Below are positions 50,484-59,513 of a stretch of 64,000 nt of DNA, piece by piece. Source of the DNA: HXMU1420-13 sp965249965 (GTDB taxonomy: Bacteria > Bacteroidota > Rhodothermia > Balneolales > Balneolaceae); the NCBI GenBank assembly GCA_965249965.1, contig OZ252262.1:1984001-2048000 (forward strand), in the 5' to 3' direction. The translations under genes and the position numbers were made by a program. The notes under the pieces were generated by a model, which saw only the letters and a program-made list of their open reading frames with translations, did not search any database and had not been told where the DNA came from. Each line of letters opens with the position of its first letter. Position 1 is the first letter of the stretch.

Positions 50484-53400
50484 TTAGTTGATTTTCGACA
50501 TGGCTCCGACACGCTGCCGCCAAATTTTGATATCATCTAATATAATATAAATCGAAGGAAGTACAATTAGCGTAACAACGGTTGAAAAGCTTAGTCCACC
50601 AATAATAGCTCGAGCCATTGGAAAGTAGGGAGGGCCGTCGCCACCTATTTGTGTAGTTCCTAATGCTAATGGTATAAGGCCTAAAACAGTCGTTCCAGCA
50701 GTCATCAGAATAGGACGCATTCTATCTTTCCCACCTTGAATGATGGCTTCACGGCGGCTCATTCCTTCGCTTCTTAGATGCAATATGTGGTCGATGAGTA
50801 CAATACCATTATTTACTACAATTCCCATCAATATCAGGATTCCAATCATCGACATAAAGTCGAAGGTGGTACCGGTGATAAAGAAAAACCAGAAAATCCC
50901 AACGATACCATACAAAATACACGTAAGGATGGATGTTGGATAAATTAGCGACTCAAACAGGGAGGCCATCACCAGATAAATGAGGAAGAATGCGATTGAA
51001 ATGTTGAATAACATTACATTCATTGCCTCTGCATCATTATCAAAAGAACGACCATAACCCCAACTGTAGCCGGCAGGATAAATAATCTGATCCATTACCT
51101 CTGATATAATCGGACGGGCTTTATCCATAGTGATACCATCCAGATTTACGGCAATTCCAAGCGAAGTTTTTCGGTTTTCTCGGAAAATTCGACCCGGGCC
51201 TTTTGTTTCTTCGAAATCAGCGATTGAAGCCAATTTTACACTTTGATTGTTCCCAATTGAAATGGGCAGTTCACGTAAGTCATCAACCGACTGGCGATCA
51301 GCGTTTTGAAGGGCCAAAATTACATCAATTTCAGATTGTTCGCCTCGAATACGACGTAAATTGAATCCTCTAACCGAGCTGGAAACTGTTTGTGCAACAG
51401 CTGTTGATGTGAGCCCATAATTTCTTGCTCTTTCATGATCAATTGTAAGACGGACTTCATCTTTGCCTACTTCTGCATCTGATTTTACGTCTGCCAGACC
51501 TTCGATTTGGCCAAGTCTCCACTCAACTTGCTCAGCTAATTCTTCAAGTACCTGCATCGACTCACCATTAACAAAAACTTTGATTTCATCCCCATTATTT
51601 CGGCTTCGAAATTCAAAGCTAGGCTCGCCAATAGTTACGAGTGGTAAATTTTCCTCAATTTCTTTTTTGATGAAAGTCACAGACTTTTCAGCATCATCTT
51701 CATCCACTAAAATAATGGTTGAATTCGCAAATTCAGGTTCGTAGTACGTGTAAACCGACTCAATTTCAAAAAGCTCCTGGTTTTCATATAAATACTCTTC
51801 AACCTTATCTACCGTTTCCTTTACACGGTCGAGGGTGTACGAGGCGTTAAGATTATATCTTAATTGAAGCTCGCGTTCTTCAACCCTTGGAAACATGTCT
51901 ACATTCAAGCCAAAAACAAATGGAAGTGCGCCACTTAACAACAATAAAACTATGCTTATGGTTGATACCCAACGACGGTCTATAAACCAGCCAAGGAAAC
52001 GAGCATAAACATTCGAGAATCGATCAATTACGGTTTTTTTGATTTTCTCCGGTGCCGGAATTTTAGAAGTTAGAAGAGGAATTACCGTTAATGATATTAA
52101 AAGTGATGCGATTAACGAGATGATAATCGGCATCCCGATGTAGTACATGTAAGGAGCAACAAAACTTTCGTTTACAATATTTGGAAGAAAAACTACAACT
52201 GAAGTTAATGTACCCGCTGTAACCGCAATTCCGACTTGTCGCGCACCTAAAACAGCAGCCACCTTGTTTTTAAACCCCATTCTTTGATGACGATGGATGT
52301 TTTCAGTTACTACAACGGCATTATCAACCAGCATACCAATGGCCAGAATAAGACCAGTCATTGATAGGATATTGATAGAAATGCCAAGGAAGTAGAAAAA
52401 CCCCAATGTTACGATTAACGAAAAGGGGACGGCTGTTGCTACAATCATGGTAGTAGTGAACTGCCGAAGGAAGAAAAAGAGCATAAAAATGGAAAGTCCT
52501 GCTCCGATCAAACCAGAATTCATCAATTCTGTAAGAGAAAGCATGATACCATCTGCCTGATTGAACATCTCGTAAATTTGGATGCCCTGCATCTCAGGGA
52601 GTTCATTAATCTCATCAATTTCGGCTAAAACCCGATCAACTGTTGCAATAGTATTTGCTGAAGACTCTTTTACAATATCTAGCCCGATAGCATATTTCAT
52701 ATCCAGATGACGGGCATAATTACGAATTGGCTCTACATACTTAACTTCGGCAATGTCTTTTACTCTAAGATTATTATCGCCAATGATCAGCTCCTCAATA
52801 TCTTCAACACCTCGTAATTCCCCCATTGGGCGAACGTTGTATCGGAGACCTGCATCCGTAATTTTCCCCGCTGACGTTGAGAAATTAGCTCTCTGCAAAG
52901 TTTGAGTTAGTTGATTAAGATCAACGCCATAGGATAGAAGTCGGTCGTTAATTAATTCGATGCGAATTTCTTTTTTCTCAACTCCATACAGGGTAACTTG
53001 GCCTACACCTTCAATTCGTTCAATACGTTGCTTTAAATTGCGATTAAGAAGGTCGTAAGCATTTGAAAGATCACGGTCGGAGGAAATACGAAGTTGCAAT
53101 GTGTTAGAACCGCCATCTTCAAATTTGAAAATATCATAGTATTCGAAATCGTCAGGTAGCTGATTCCGAACACTTTCAATTTTTTCCTTTATTTCGATGG
53201 CTTTCATGTGTATGTCGTTGCCTTGCTTAAACTGAACAACAACACCACCGCCATTTTCGCCGGAATTTGAATTAATTCGCTCAACACCGCTTATAGTGGC
53301 TAGAACTTCTTCCATTGGTTTAATTACCTGTTCTTCCACTTCATCAGGGGAGGCATCAGGATAGGGCACATTTATATATGCACCCGGGAAACTGATATCA

Positions 53401-53513
53401 GGGAAATACTCTAAAGGTACAAGACGGGTAGCGATGAGCCCTACTACTACAAGGCTCACAAATACCATCATTGTGGTGACTGGTCGTCGGACGGATAGTT
53501 CGGTAAAACTCAT
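50484..53513 (-). CDS. RND-family efflux pump (second pump of the pair)
   Basis: 1009 residues, AcrB/HAE-type inner-membrane pump: N-terminal helix with SVRRPVTTMMVFVSLVVVG, first porter half (PYPDASPDEVEEQVIKPMEE), helix 4 region with GLILAIGMLVDNAVVVTENI carrying the proton-relay Asp pair, a second half mirroring it (IGILILMGIVVNNGIVLIDHIL), ending near SIYIILDDIKIW. The Asp in LVDNAVV is kept; in the second half NNGIVL has the usual Lys-region lost to inspection, so proton-relay completeness was not checked. Its start overlaps the upstream pump stop by four bases. Confidence 0.92.
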   Translation of the reverse strand: MSFTELSVRRPVTTMMVFVSLVVVGLIATRLVPLEYFPDISFPGAYINVPYPDASPDEVEEQVIKPMEEVLATISGVERINSNSGENGGGVVVQFKQGNDIHMKAIEIKEKIESVRNQLPDDFEYYDIFKFEDGGSNTLQLRISSDRDLSNAYDLLNRNLKQRIERIEGVGQVTLYGVEKKEIRIELINDRLLSYGVDLNQLTQTLQRANFSTSAGKITDAGLRYNVRPMGELRGVEDIEELIIGDNNLRVKDIAEVKYVEPIRNYARHLDMKYAIGLDIVKESSANTIATVDRVLAEIDEINELPEMQGIQIYEMFNQADGIMLSLTELMNSGLIGAGLSIFMLFFFLRQFTTTMIVATAVPFSLIVTLGFFYFLGISINILSMTGLILAIGMLVDNAVVVTENIHRHQRMGFKNKVAAVLGARQVGIAVTAGTLTSVVVFLPNIVNESFVAPYMYYIGMPIIISLIASLLISLTVIPLLTSKIPAPEKIKKTVIDRFSNVYARFLGWFIDRRWVSTISIVLLLLSGALPFVFGLNVDMFPRVEERELQLRYNLNASYTLDRVKETVDKVEEYLYENQELFEIESVYTYYEPEFANSTIILVDEDDAEKSVTFIKKEIEENLPLVTIGEPSFEFRSRNNGDEIKVFVNGESMQVLEELAEQVEWRLGQIEGLADVKSDAEVGKDEVRLTIDHERARNYGLTSTAVAQTVSSSVRGFNLRRIRGEQSEIDVILALQNADRQSVDDLRELPISIGNNQSVKLASIADFEETKGPGRIFRENRKTSLGIAVNLDGITMDKARPIISEVMDQIIYPAGYSWGYGRSFDNDAEAMNVMLFNISIAFFLIYLVMASLFESLIYPTSILTCILYGIVGIFWFFFITGTTFDFMSMIGILILMGIVVNNGIVLIDHILHLRSEGMSRREAIIQGGKDRMRPILMTAGTTVLGLIPLALGTTQIGGDGPPYFPMARAIIGGLSFSTVVTLIVLPSIYIILDDIKIWRQRVGAMSKIN

Positions 53514-56500
53514 GCTTCCACAGTTAAAGATTCCAGTTCATCGTCGGTACTATAATTCTTGAAATCAAGAAGAGAGTACATCACTGGTATAACAACGAGG
53601 GTTAGAAGGGTGGATACTAACAGTCCACCAATTACAGTGATACCCATTGGTGCACGTAATTCTGCTCCATCACCAAATCCAATGGCCAATGGTAGCAAAC
53701 CTAGCGTAGTTGTTAATGTAGTCATCAAAATTGGACGCAGTCGCGATTTACCGCCTTCCATAATTGCTTCCAATTTATCTGTTCCTTTTTGGCGAATCTG
53801 ATTTATCAGATCGATAAGTACAATGGCATTATTTACAACAATACCAGCAAGTAATATTAAACCGATAAAAACAACCACGGAAATAGTTGTTCCTGTGATA
53901 TATAGCGCCAATACTGCACCAATTAATGCTAATGGAATTGTAAAAAGGATAATGAATGGATGAAGTAGCGACTCAAATTGCGATGCCATTACCAAATACA
54001 CTAGAAAAACAGCAAGAGACAAAGCAAATAATAGTGATCGGAATGAATCAGCCATTTCTTCATTTTGACCTGCAATCTTTGCATTTGTGCCCATTGGCAT
54101 GCTGGTGTTACTGATAATTTGTTGGACATCTGCAGCAGCATCACCTAGATCACCATAATTTAAATTCGCAGAAATTAGGGCTACACGTTGTTGTGAAGCT
54201 CTGCGTATTTCACTTGGACCATTTGCAACTTTGATATCAGCTATTGCACTTAAAGCGATTGGGCGATCTGCTCCCGGGTTTACTATCAGTTGCTGAATTT
54301 CGTCCACTGATGAACGATCTTCTTCACGAGCACGAACTAGTACATCAATTTTACGGTCGCGATAGGTATAGCGCGTTGCAACATCGCCGCGTACATTACT
54401 CACTATTTGATCGGCAACTTCGTGAACCTGAAGTCCAAGAGCGGCAGCACGATCTCGGTCGAACAGAATTTGAATTTCTGGTGAGCCAATTTCCATGGTG
54501 TTTTTGACATCAGCAAAACGACCGTTTGCGTCCATTTTTCTGGCAAGTTCATCGCTTACTTCTTTCAAATCTTCCAGATTGAATCCACTAACTTCAATTT
54601 CAACGGGGGTTGAAAATGTAAAGAGGGAGGGACGAGAGAATTTGTATTGTAGTCCGGGAACCTGACCTAATGACGAACGCATGGCACTCATCGTTTGGGC
54701 TTCTAAATTAGCAGAGGCACCGGAGGCTAACATCACGTTTAGTTCTCCCCAGTTTTCGCCACCTTCATCAGGGTTGGCATCCATGCGGTTACCGGTTCCC
54801 GCTACAGCAAAACTCGAACGGACATTGGTATTGCTATTAGTTGCCGCCTGCACACTTCGCAATGCTGCATCTGTTTGTTCGATTGGGGTTCCAGGAGGTA
54901 ATTTAAACTCAACCTTAAACTCTCCCTGAGACAATTGTGGAATTAACTCAATTCCTATTTGAGGAATTAACGTTAATGTGCCTGCAAAAGCAGCGATTGC
55001 AATTGCAAGTACAATTAATCTATGTTTTAAAGCGCTTCTAAGAATGGCTTCATACATTTTTTCGACGCCAGAATATGCTTTATCAAATCCTTTGATTGGG
55101 AAGTAGAATATGCCTTTAAAAACCATTGCTATTCCTGCAATGATAAATTTGAAGATTTTTGATATAAAAGCAGGAATCGTGTAGAAAAAGAATAATCGTA
55201 GTGCTCTTAATGCACGGCCAAATCCCGTTCTTGGCTCTTTAAGTGCTAATGGCGCGATCTCTTTTTTCTTGCCACTTAATGACGACATCATTGGGATTAA
55301 CGTAACCGCAACTGCAAGTGAGGCTAATAAGGAAAACGTTACAGTTAGTGCCTGATCACGGAATAGTTGCCCGGCTATACCATCAACAAAAACAAGTGGG
55401 AAAAATACAGCTACCGTAGTTAGAGTAGATGCTATAACAGCGGTACCAACTTCACCTGCGCCATCTTGGGCTGCTTGAAGCACCCCTTTTCCCATATCTC
55501 GATGTCTGGCAATATTCTCAAGTACAACTATGGAATTATCAACCAGCATCCCAATTCCAAGGGCGATACCACCAAGCGACATAATGTTTAAAGTGATGTC
55601 ATTTCCATACATCAAATTAAATGTTGCTATGATGGAAACCGGAATGGATACAGAGATTATAACTGTACTCCAAAAATTTCGAAGGAAGAAATAAAGAACC
55701 AGCACCGCAAGAATACCACCGATAATACCAGCATTTTTCACCTCATTTACTGCAGAAGAAATAAATATTGATTGGTCATAAACTTTTTCCAGTTTCATGC
55801 CTTCAGGCAGTGTCTCTTGAATTCGCCCAATTCGTTCTTCAACAACCTCTGCTACAGCAACTGTGTTTCCATCGCCTTCTTTATAGATGGCAATTTCTAC
55901 GGCCTCCATGCCATTTAATCGAGTGATAGCCTCTCTTTCTTTATACGCTTGTGTTACCTCAGCAATATCTTTTAAATAAACTGTATTCGAATTAGAAGTA
56001 AATACAACAACGTTTCTAATTTGCTCGATGTTTTGAAACTCGTTGAGAGTTCTAACTAAGTATTGCTGAGTACCTTCTTCGAGTCTACCACCAGATAGAT
56101 TTACATTCTCTGCACTTAATAACTGAGTTACCGATTCAATCGGGATATTTAGGTAAGCTAGCCTACGTTGATCCAGATTTACCTGAATTTCTTCTTCCAA
56201 ACCACCACTGATTTTAACCGAAGCAACACCATCAGATGATTCCAGGTTTTTTTTCAGGAGTTCATCTGCAATAATCCGTAGTTGCTTCAATTCTGTAATA
56301 GCATCAGCACTATTCAAATCATCTGTTTCAGAGGCATAATCTACCTGAATATCATCACTAGATTCTGCTTCCAAACTTTCATCATCGAAATATAATGCAT
56401 AACGCATTACGGGATCCAGCGTGGGATCAAAACGTAATGTAACCGGTTTTTTTGCGTCTAATGGGAGCTGGAGTGCATCCAGTTTTGCAATGACATCCAA

Positions 56501-56815
56501 ATTGGTGATATCCATGCTGGTGCCCCAGTTGAATTCCAATACTACATCAGATTGGCCAGTCCGCGAAATGGAGCGCACTTTCTTCACACCTTTAACTACA
56601 CCAACTGCTTCTTCTATTGGTTTAGTAATCAGGTTTTCTATCTCGATGGGGGCAGCACCTTCAAATTCGGTTCGAATGGTTAAGGTGGGGTAGCTTAAAT
56701 CAGGTAATAAATTCACATTTAAGCGGGTAAGCGAAACCATCCCAAAAAGGAGAATGGCCACCGTGAACATACTCACGGTTACTTTTCTTTTGATGGAAAA
56801 ATCAATGAGTTTCAT
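53510..56815 (-). CDS. RND-family efflux pump (first pump of the pair)
   Basis: 1101 residues, same family as its downstream neighbour: IKRKVTVSMFTVAILLFGM, RTEFEGAAPIEIENLITKPIEE split by normal spacing, GGIALGIGMLVDNSIVVLENI with the relay Asp, and GLILLAGIVVNNAIVLIDLI. About 90 residues longer than the other pump, mostly between transmembrane 6 and 7, where a hydrophobic stretch (FFFYTIPAFISKIFKFIIAG then MVFKGIFYFPIKGF) is inserted, and by an acidic insert around residues 145-170. Possibly an amphipathic surface helix, larger than usual. Transcribed as MFP-pump-pump. Confidence 0.92.
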   Translation of the reverse strand: MKLIDFSIKRKVTVSMFTVAILLFGMVSLTRLNVNLLPDLSYPTLTIRTEFEGAAPIEIENLITKPIEEAVGVVKGVKKVRSISRTGQSDVVLEFNWGTSMDITNLDVIAKLDALQLPLDAKKPVTLRFDPTLDPVMRYALYFDDESLEAESSDDIQVDYASETDDLNSADAITELKQLRIIADELLKKNLESSDGVASVKISGGLEEEIQVNLDQRRLAYLNIPIESVTQLLSAENVNLSGGRLEEGTQQYLVRTLNEFQNIEQIRNVVVFTSNSNTVYLKDIAEVTQAYKEREAITRLNGMEAVEIAIYKEGDGNTVAVAEVVEERIGRIQETLPEGMKLEKVYDQSIFISSAVNEVKNAGIIGGILAVLVLYFFLRNFWSTVIISVSIPVSIIATFNLMYGNDITLNIMSLGGIALGIGMLVDNSIVVLENIARHRDMGKGVLQAAQDGAGEVGTAVIASTLTTVAVFFPLVFVDGIAGQLFRDQALTVTFSLLASLAVAVTLIPMMSSLSGKKKEIAPLALKEPRTGFGRALRALRLFFFYTIPAFISKIFKFIIAGIAMVFKGIFYFPIKGFDKAYSGVEKMYEAILRSALKHRLIVLAIAIAAFAGTLTLIPQIGIELIPQLSQGEFKVEFKLPPGTPIEQTDAALRSVQAATNSNTNVRSSFAVAGTGNRMDANPDEGGENWGELNVMLASGASANLEAQTMSAMRSSLGQVPGLQYKFSRPSLFTFSTPVEIEVSGFNLEDLKEVSDELARKMDANGRFADVKNTMEIGSPEIQILFDRDRAAALGLQVHEVADQIVSNVRGDVATRYTYRDRKIDVLVRAREEDRSSVDEIQQLIVNPGADRPIALSAIADIKVANGPSEIRRASQQRVALISANLNYGDLGDAAADVQQIISNTSMPMGTNAKIAGQNEEMADSFRSLLFALSLAVFLVYLVMASQFESLLHPFIILFTIPLALIGAVLALYITGTTISVVVFIGLILLAGIVVNNAIVLIDLINQIRQKGTDKLEAIMEGGKSRLRPILMTTLTTTLGLLPLAIGFGDGAELRAPMGITVIGGLLVSTLLTLVVIPVMYSLLDFKNYSTDDELESLTVEA

Positions 56816-56834
56816 AGTTGATCCTTAAAGGAGC

Positions 56835-57893
56835 TTACAGCCCTACAATGTTTACTTTTGTACTATCTGCAAGGCTTCCTTGTCCGGTTGTTACAACTAT
56901 TTCGCCATCTTCAAGTCCTTCAATCACTTCAATGTTTGTCCCATTAACATATCCTGTTCGAATCACTTTTCTAAAGGCGAGCGAATCTTTAATTACGAAT
57001 ACAGATTGAATTTCATCTTCAGATATAATTGCAGCTTTTGGAATCATTTTTGTGTTTTCACGAGTGTCGTACACAATTTTTACGCGCCCAAACATACCAG
57101 GTCGTAACTCTTCCTGGCCAAGATCCATGTAAACGGTAGCTTTGAACGTTCCTGTGGTAGGATCAATGATTGGGCTGATACGTTCCACTTTTCCAAAGAA
57201 TAGAGTTCCCGGTAATGCATCTGCGGTTAATTCAGCTCGTTGACCAACTCTGATTTTTGATCGTTCATGTTCCGGAATGTAGATAACAGCCTGAATGGGA
57301 TCGAAATCGGTTACCTGAAATACCTGCTGGTCGGTTCCTATCATATTACCAACTTTAATAAAGCGTTCTGAAATCACTCCACTAATTGGTGATTTTATAT
57401 TTGTATGCTGATAATTCAGTTGGGCCAGTTCATAGGCAGATTTTTGTGATTCGTATTCAAATCTCGAGTTTTCATATACTTCAGCACTTATCAACTCTTT
57501 ATCGAATAATTCTGCGTTTCTTTGATAATCGTTATACATCCGATCCATTGTCGCTTTAGCACGTTCTGCTTCTATACGGTATTGATCATCTTCAATCTTA
57601 GCAATTACCTGACCAGCTCGAACCTGATCGCCTTCTTCAACTCTAATTTCTTGTACAATGCCTCTCACTTTAGATACCACACTAGCTTCCTCTACCGCTT
57701 CTAGACTGGCTGTATTTGAATAATACGCAGATATTGTGCCTCGGCTTACATCCATAACCTCAACCGGAATTACAATTGTTGAGTCGTTATCGTCGTTATC
57801 GTTATTGTTATCCTCTCCATTGCTGCAGGCATTTAGTGTAAAGATGGATAGAGCAGCAAGTGTTAAAAATGTACCGAACTGTTTGGTTTTCAT
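56835..57893 (-). CDS. RND efflux membrane fusion protein (lipoprotein)
   Basis: 352 residues. Lipoprotein signal ending LNAC (Cys 23), an acidic linker, then the biotinyl-lipoyl half-motif SKVRGIVQEIRVEEGDQVRAGQVIAKIED, a coiled-coil hairpin, the second lipoyl half NIKSPISGVISERFIKVGNM, a beta-barrel domain (GQRAELTADALPGTLFFGKV) and the membrane-proximal domain. Couples the two pumps to an outer-membrane channel. No TolC-type gene is linked. Twenty bases precede the first pump. Confidence 0.93.
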   Translation of the reverse strand: MKTKQFGTFLTLAALSIFTLNACSNGEDNNNDNDDNDSTIVIPVEVMDVSRGTISAYYSNTASLEAVEEASVVSKVRGIVQEIRVEEGDQVRAGQVIAKIEDDQYRIEAERAKATMDRMYNDYQRNAELFDKELISAEVYENSRFEYESQKSAYELAQLNYQHTNIKSPISGVISERFIKVGNMIGTDQQVFQVTDFDPIQAVIYIPEHERSKIRVGQRAELTADALPGTLFFGKVERISPIIDPTTGTFKATVYMDLGQEELRPGMFGRVKIVYDTRENTKMIPKAAIISEDEIQSVFVIKDSLAFRKVIRTGYVNGTNIEVIEGLEDGEIVVTTGQGSLADSTKVNIVGL

Positions 57894-57993
57894 TCTCTGA
57901 ACATTGAATATTGTGGTTTAGATTGCGCCCGTTACGCCTTCACCAGACCAATGTTTCGAACCTTTTTCTCAGATTTTAGACAGCTATCTGAAA

Positions 57994-58722
57994 TTACTCG
58001 GCTTTACGAAAAATAATATCCCCATAAAAAGCAGTTGCCGAACCCTTGGTGTTATCCGTATCAGACATGATGGCTATACCACTGATGCGTGGAGGTTGTT
58101 CCCCAAATGCTGCCTGATAGTCATCAACAATGTTATGAGATTGTACTTGCCAGATATTTGCTTTTTCGTTACCCGACTCTGCCACCTTCATAAAAACCCA
58201 GTTCATGTAAGCATTGGGGGCAATTGTGCCAACTTCTGCTTTATTTGCCCAAATATAATTTACCGCACGCAGTGGAATAGGGAATCGTGAAAATGTGCGA
58301 TACGTCTCATATTTAATTCGATCTATTAGTTTTAACTTAGTTCTGTCATAATCAAAAGTGATATAAATACGAGCAGCATAATCATCACCCTTTTTCGATA
58401 AATAGTTACCATTTTCTACTGCCTGTTCAATTTTCCAGGACCATTCAATTATTGGAAATTCATTGGGATCGATATCAACTTTATAGACTAAACCGGATGC
58501 ACTTTTTACACTTACAGCTTTAATTGCAGGACTGTTTTCGTCGTTAACCAACTCGTAGGTAGTGGCGTCTCTTCTAGGTAGTTTTAATTCGCTCCATCTG
58601 GGATTTTCGACTTCATCAACTAAACTAGAAGGATTAAAATCTGAAACCGGAATTCGGATGGTCTCCTGCGCAATCGCGGAATAGGAATAAAAAGTAACGA
58701 TGAAAAGAATCCGAATAATCAT
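57994..58722 (-). CDS. DUF3047 family exported protein
   Basis: 242 residues with signal peptide (ending YSAIAQ). DUF3047 features: LKLPRRDATTYELVNDENS, IEWSWKIEQAV, DDYAARIYITFDYD, INYIWANK-type YIWANKAEVG, and the end GIAIMSDTDNTKGSATAFYGDIIF. The family is periplasmic and uncharacterised. Same strand as the efflux genes, 100 bases upstream of the fusion protein; co-transcription not certain. Confidence 0.82.
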   Translation of the reverse strand: MIIRILFIVTFYSYSAIAQETIRIPVSDFNPSSLVDEVENPRWSELKLPRRDATTYELVNDENSPAIKAVSVKSASGLVYKVDIDPNEFPIIEWSWKIEQAVENGNYLSKKGDDYAARIYITFDYDRTKLKLIDRIKYETYRTFSRFPIPLRAVNYIWANKAEVGTIAPNAYMNWVFMKVAESGNEKANIWQVQSHNIVDDYQAAFGEQPPRISGIAIMSDTDNTKGSATAFYGDIIFRKAE

Positions 58723-58772
58723 TTTTTATCCAAATAACCGGATTCAAAGAATCAGCGTTTATAAAAAAAGTA

Positions 58773-59426
58773 TCAAATTTTAGAGTTGGTATAGGGTCCG
58801 GGAGGGTAATCAATATTAGGCTGAACTTCATACATCCCTTTTTTGAGCTTAATTCTGTCTTCTGCGATTCCCTGGAATAACGCAATCTGATAATGTTGTT
58901 GAATAAAGGATAAATCTTCGGTACTTATTTCGTCCTGATCAATAGTGCCATTTGCCATGAAATCTGTAAAGGACCGTTGGGTTGAGGTCGCTTTATCAAT
59001 CATGGTAAATATGTTGTAAGTATATCCTTCTATATACATCCCTGTAATTTGATAGATATGCGTGATTGTTTCGTAATCAAAAACCCTGGTTTGTAAACGC
59101 TCTGCAAGCATTCCATTAGAACTGGCAATTTCAATCCCTTTCTGATAAACCAAATTCAAGGCTTCCAACGATTGATCCCCAAACAACACAACATCAAGTC
59201 TTCCATCTTGGTTAATATCCCGGGCATAAACAGATTCTTTTTCGGTAGCGTCGGATTTTAAAATATTTAATCCCTCTCCCGATTTTGAATTAAGCGATAC
59301 AATTTGATAAGAATGACCTTCAATAGTAAAAGTAAACAGGCTGGACTCGAATTCCTGTTTACTCGATGCGCAATTACTCATCAGGAGTAATGTTATCATC
59401 AAAGATATGCGCGTTAACTTGACCAT
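58773..59426 (-). CDS. Lipoprotein with a DxNxDGxxD calcium-site motif, unknown function
   Basis: 217 residues. Lipoprotein signal MVKLTRISLMITLLLMSNC (Cys 19). ARDINQDGRLDVVLFGD at about residue 68-84 is an EF-hand-like or FG-GAP-type calcium loop (Asp-x-Asn-x-Asp-Gly-x-x-Asp). The rest has no family I recognise; the end is basic-aromatic (IDYPPGPYTNSKI). Lies between DUF3047 and the histidine kinase, 50 bases from the former. Confidence 0.6.
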   Translation of the reverse strand: MVKLTRISLMITLLLMSNCASSKQEFESSLFTFTIEGHSYQIVSLNSKSGEGLNILKSDATEKESVYARDINQDGRLDVVLFGDQSLEALNLVYQKGIEIASSNGMLAERLQTRVFDYETITHIYQITGMYIEGYTYNIFTMIDKATSTQRSFTDFMANGTIDQDEISTEDLSFIQQHYQIALFQGIAEDRIKLKKGMYEVQPNIDYPPGPYTNSKI

Positions 59427-59471
59427 AAAAAACTGAGTTCGACTAACTCAATGTGTTGATAGTACGTGCAA

Positions 59472-59494
59472 ATATCAATAGTAAACATTGATAT
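59472..59494. repeat. Hairpin between kinase gene and lipoprotein gene
   Basis: 8-bp arms atatcaat (59472-59479) and attgatat (59487-59494), 7-base loop, in the 87-base spacer. Too AT-rich and without U-tract to be a confident terminator. Confidence 0.4.
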
Positions 59495-59513
59495 AATAGT
59501 ACGTTGGTGCAGA

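Noticed and set aside
50428..50523. N-terminal extension of the acyl-ACP thioesterase to 50523
   Set aside because: It would overlap the end of the RND pump gene and read through the pump terminator; family alignment starts at ATG 50427.
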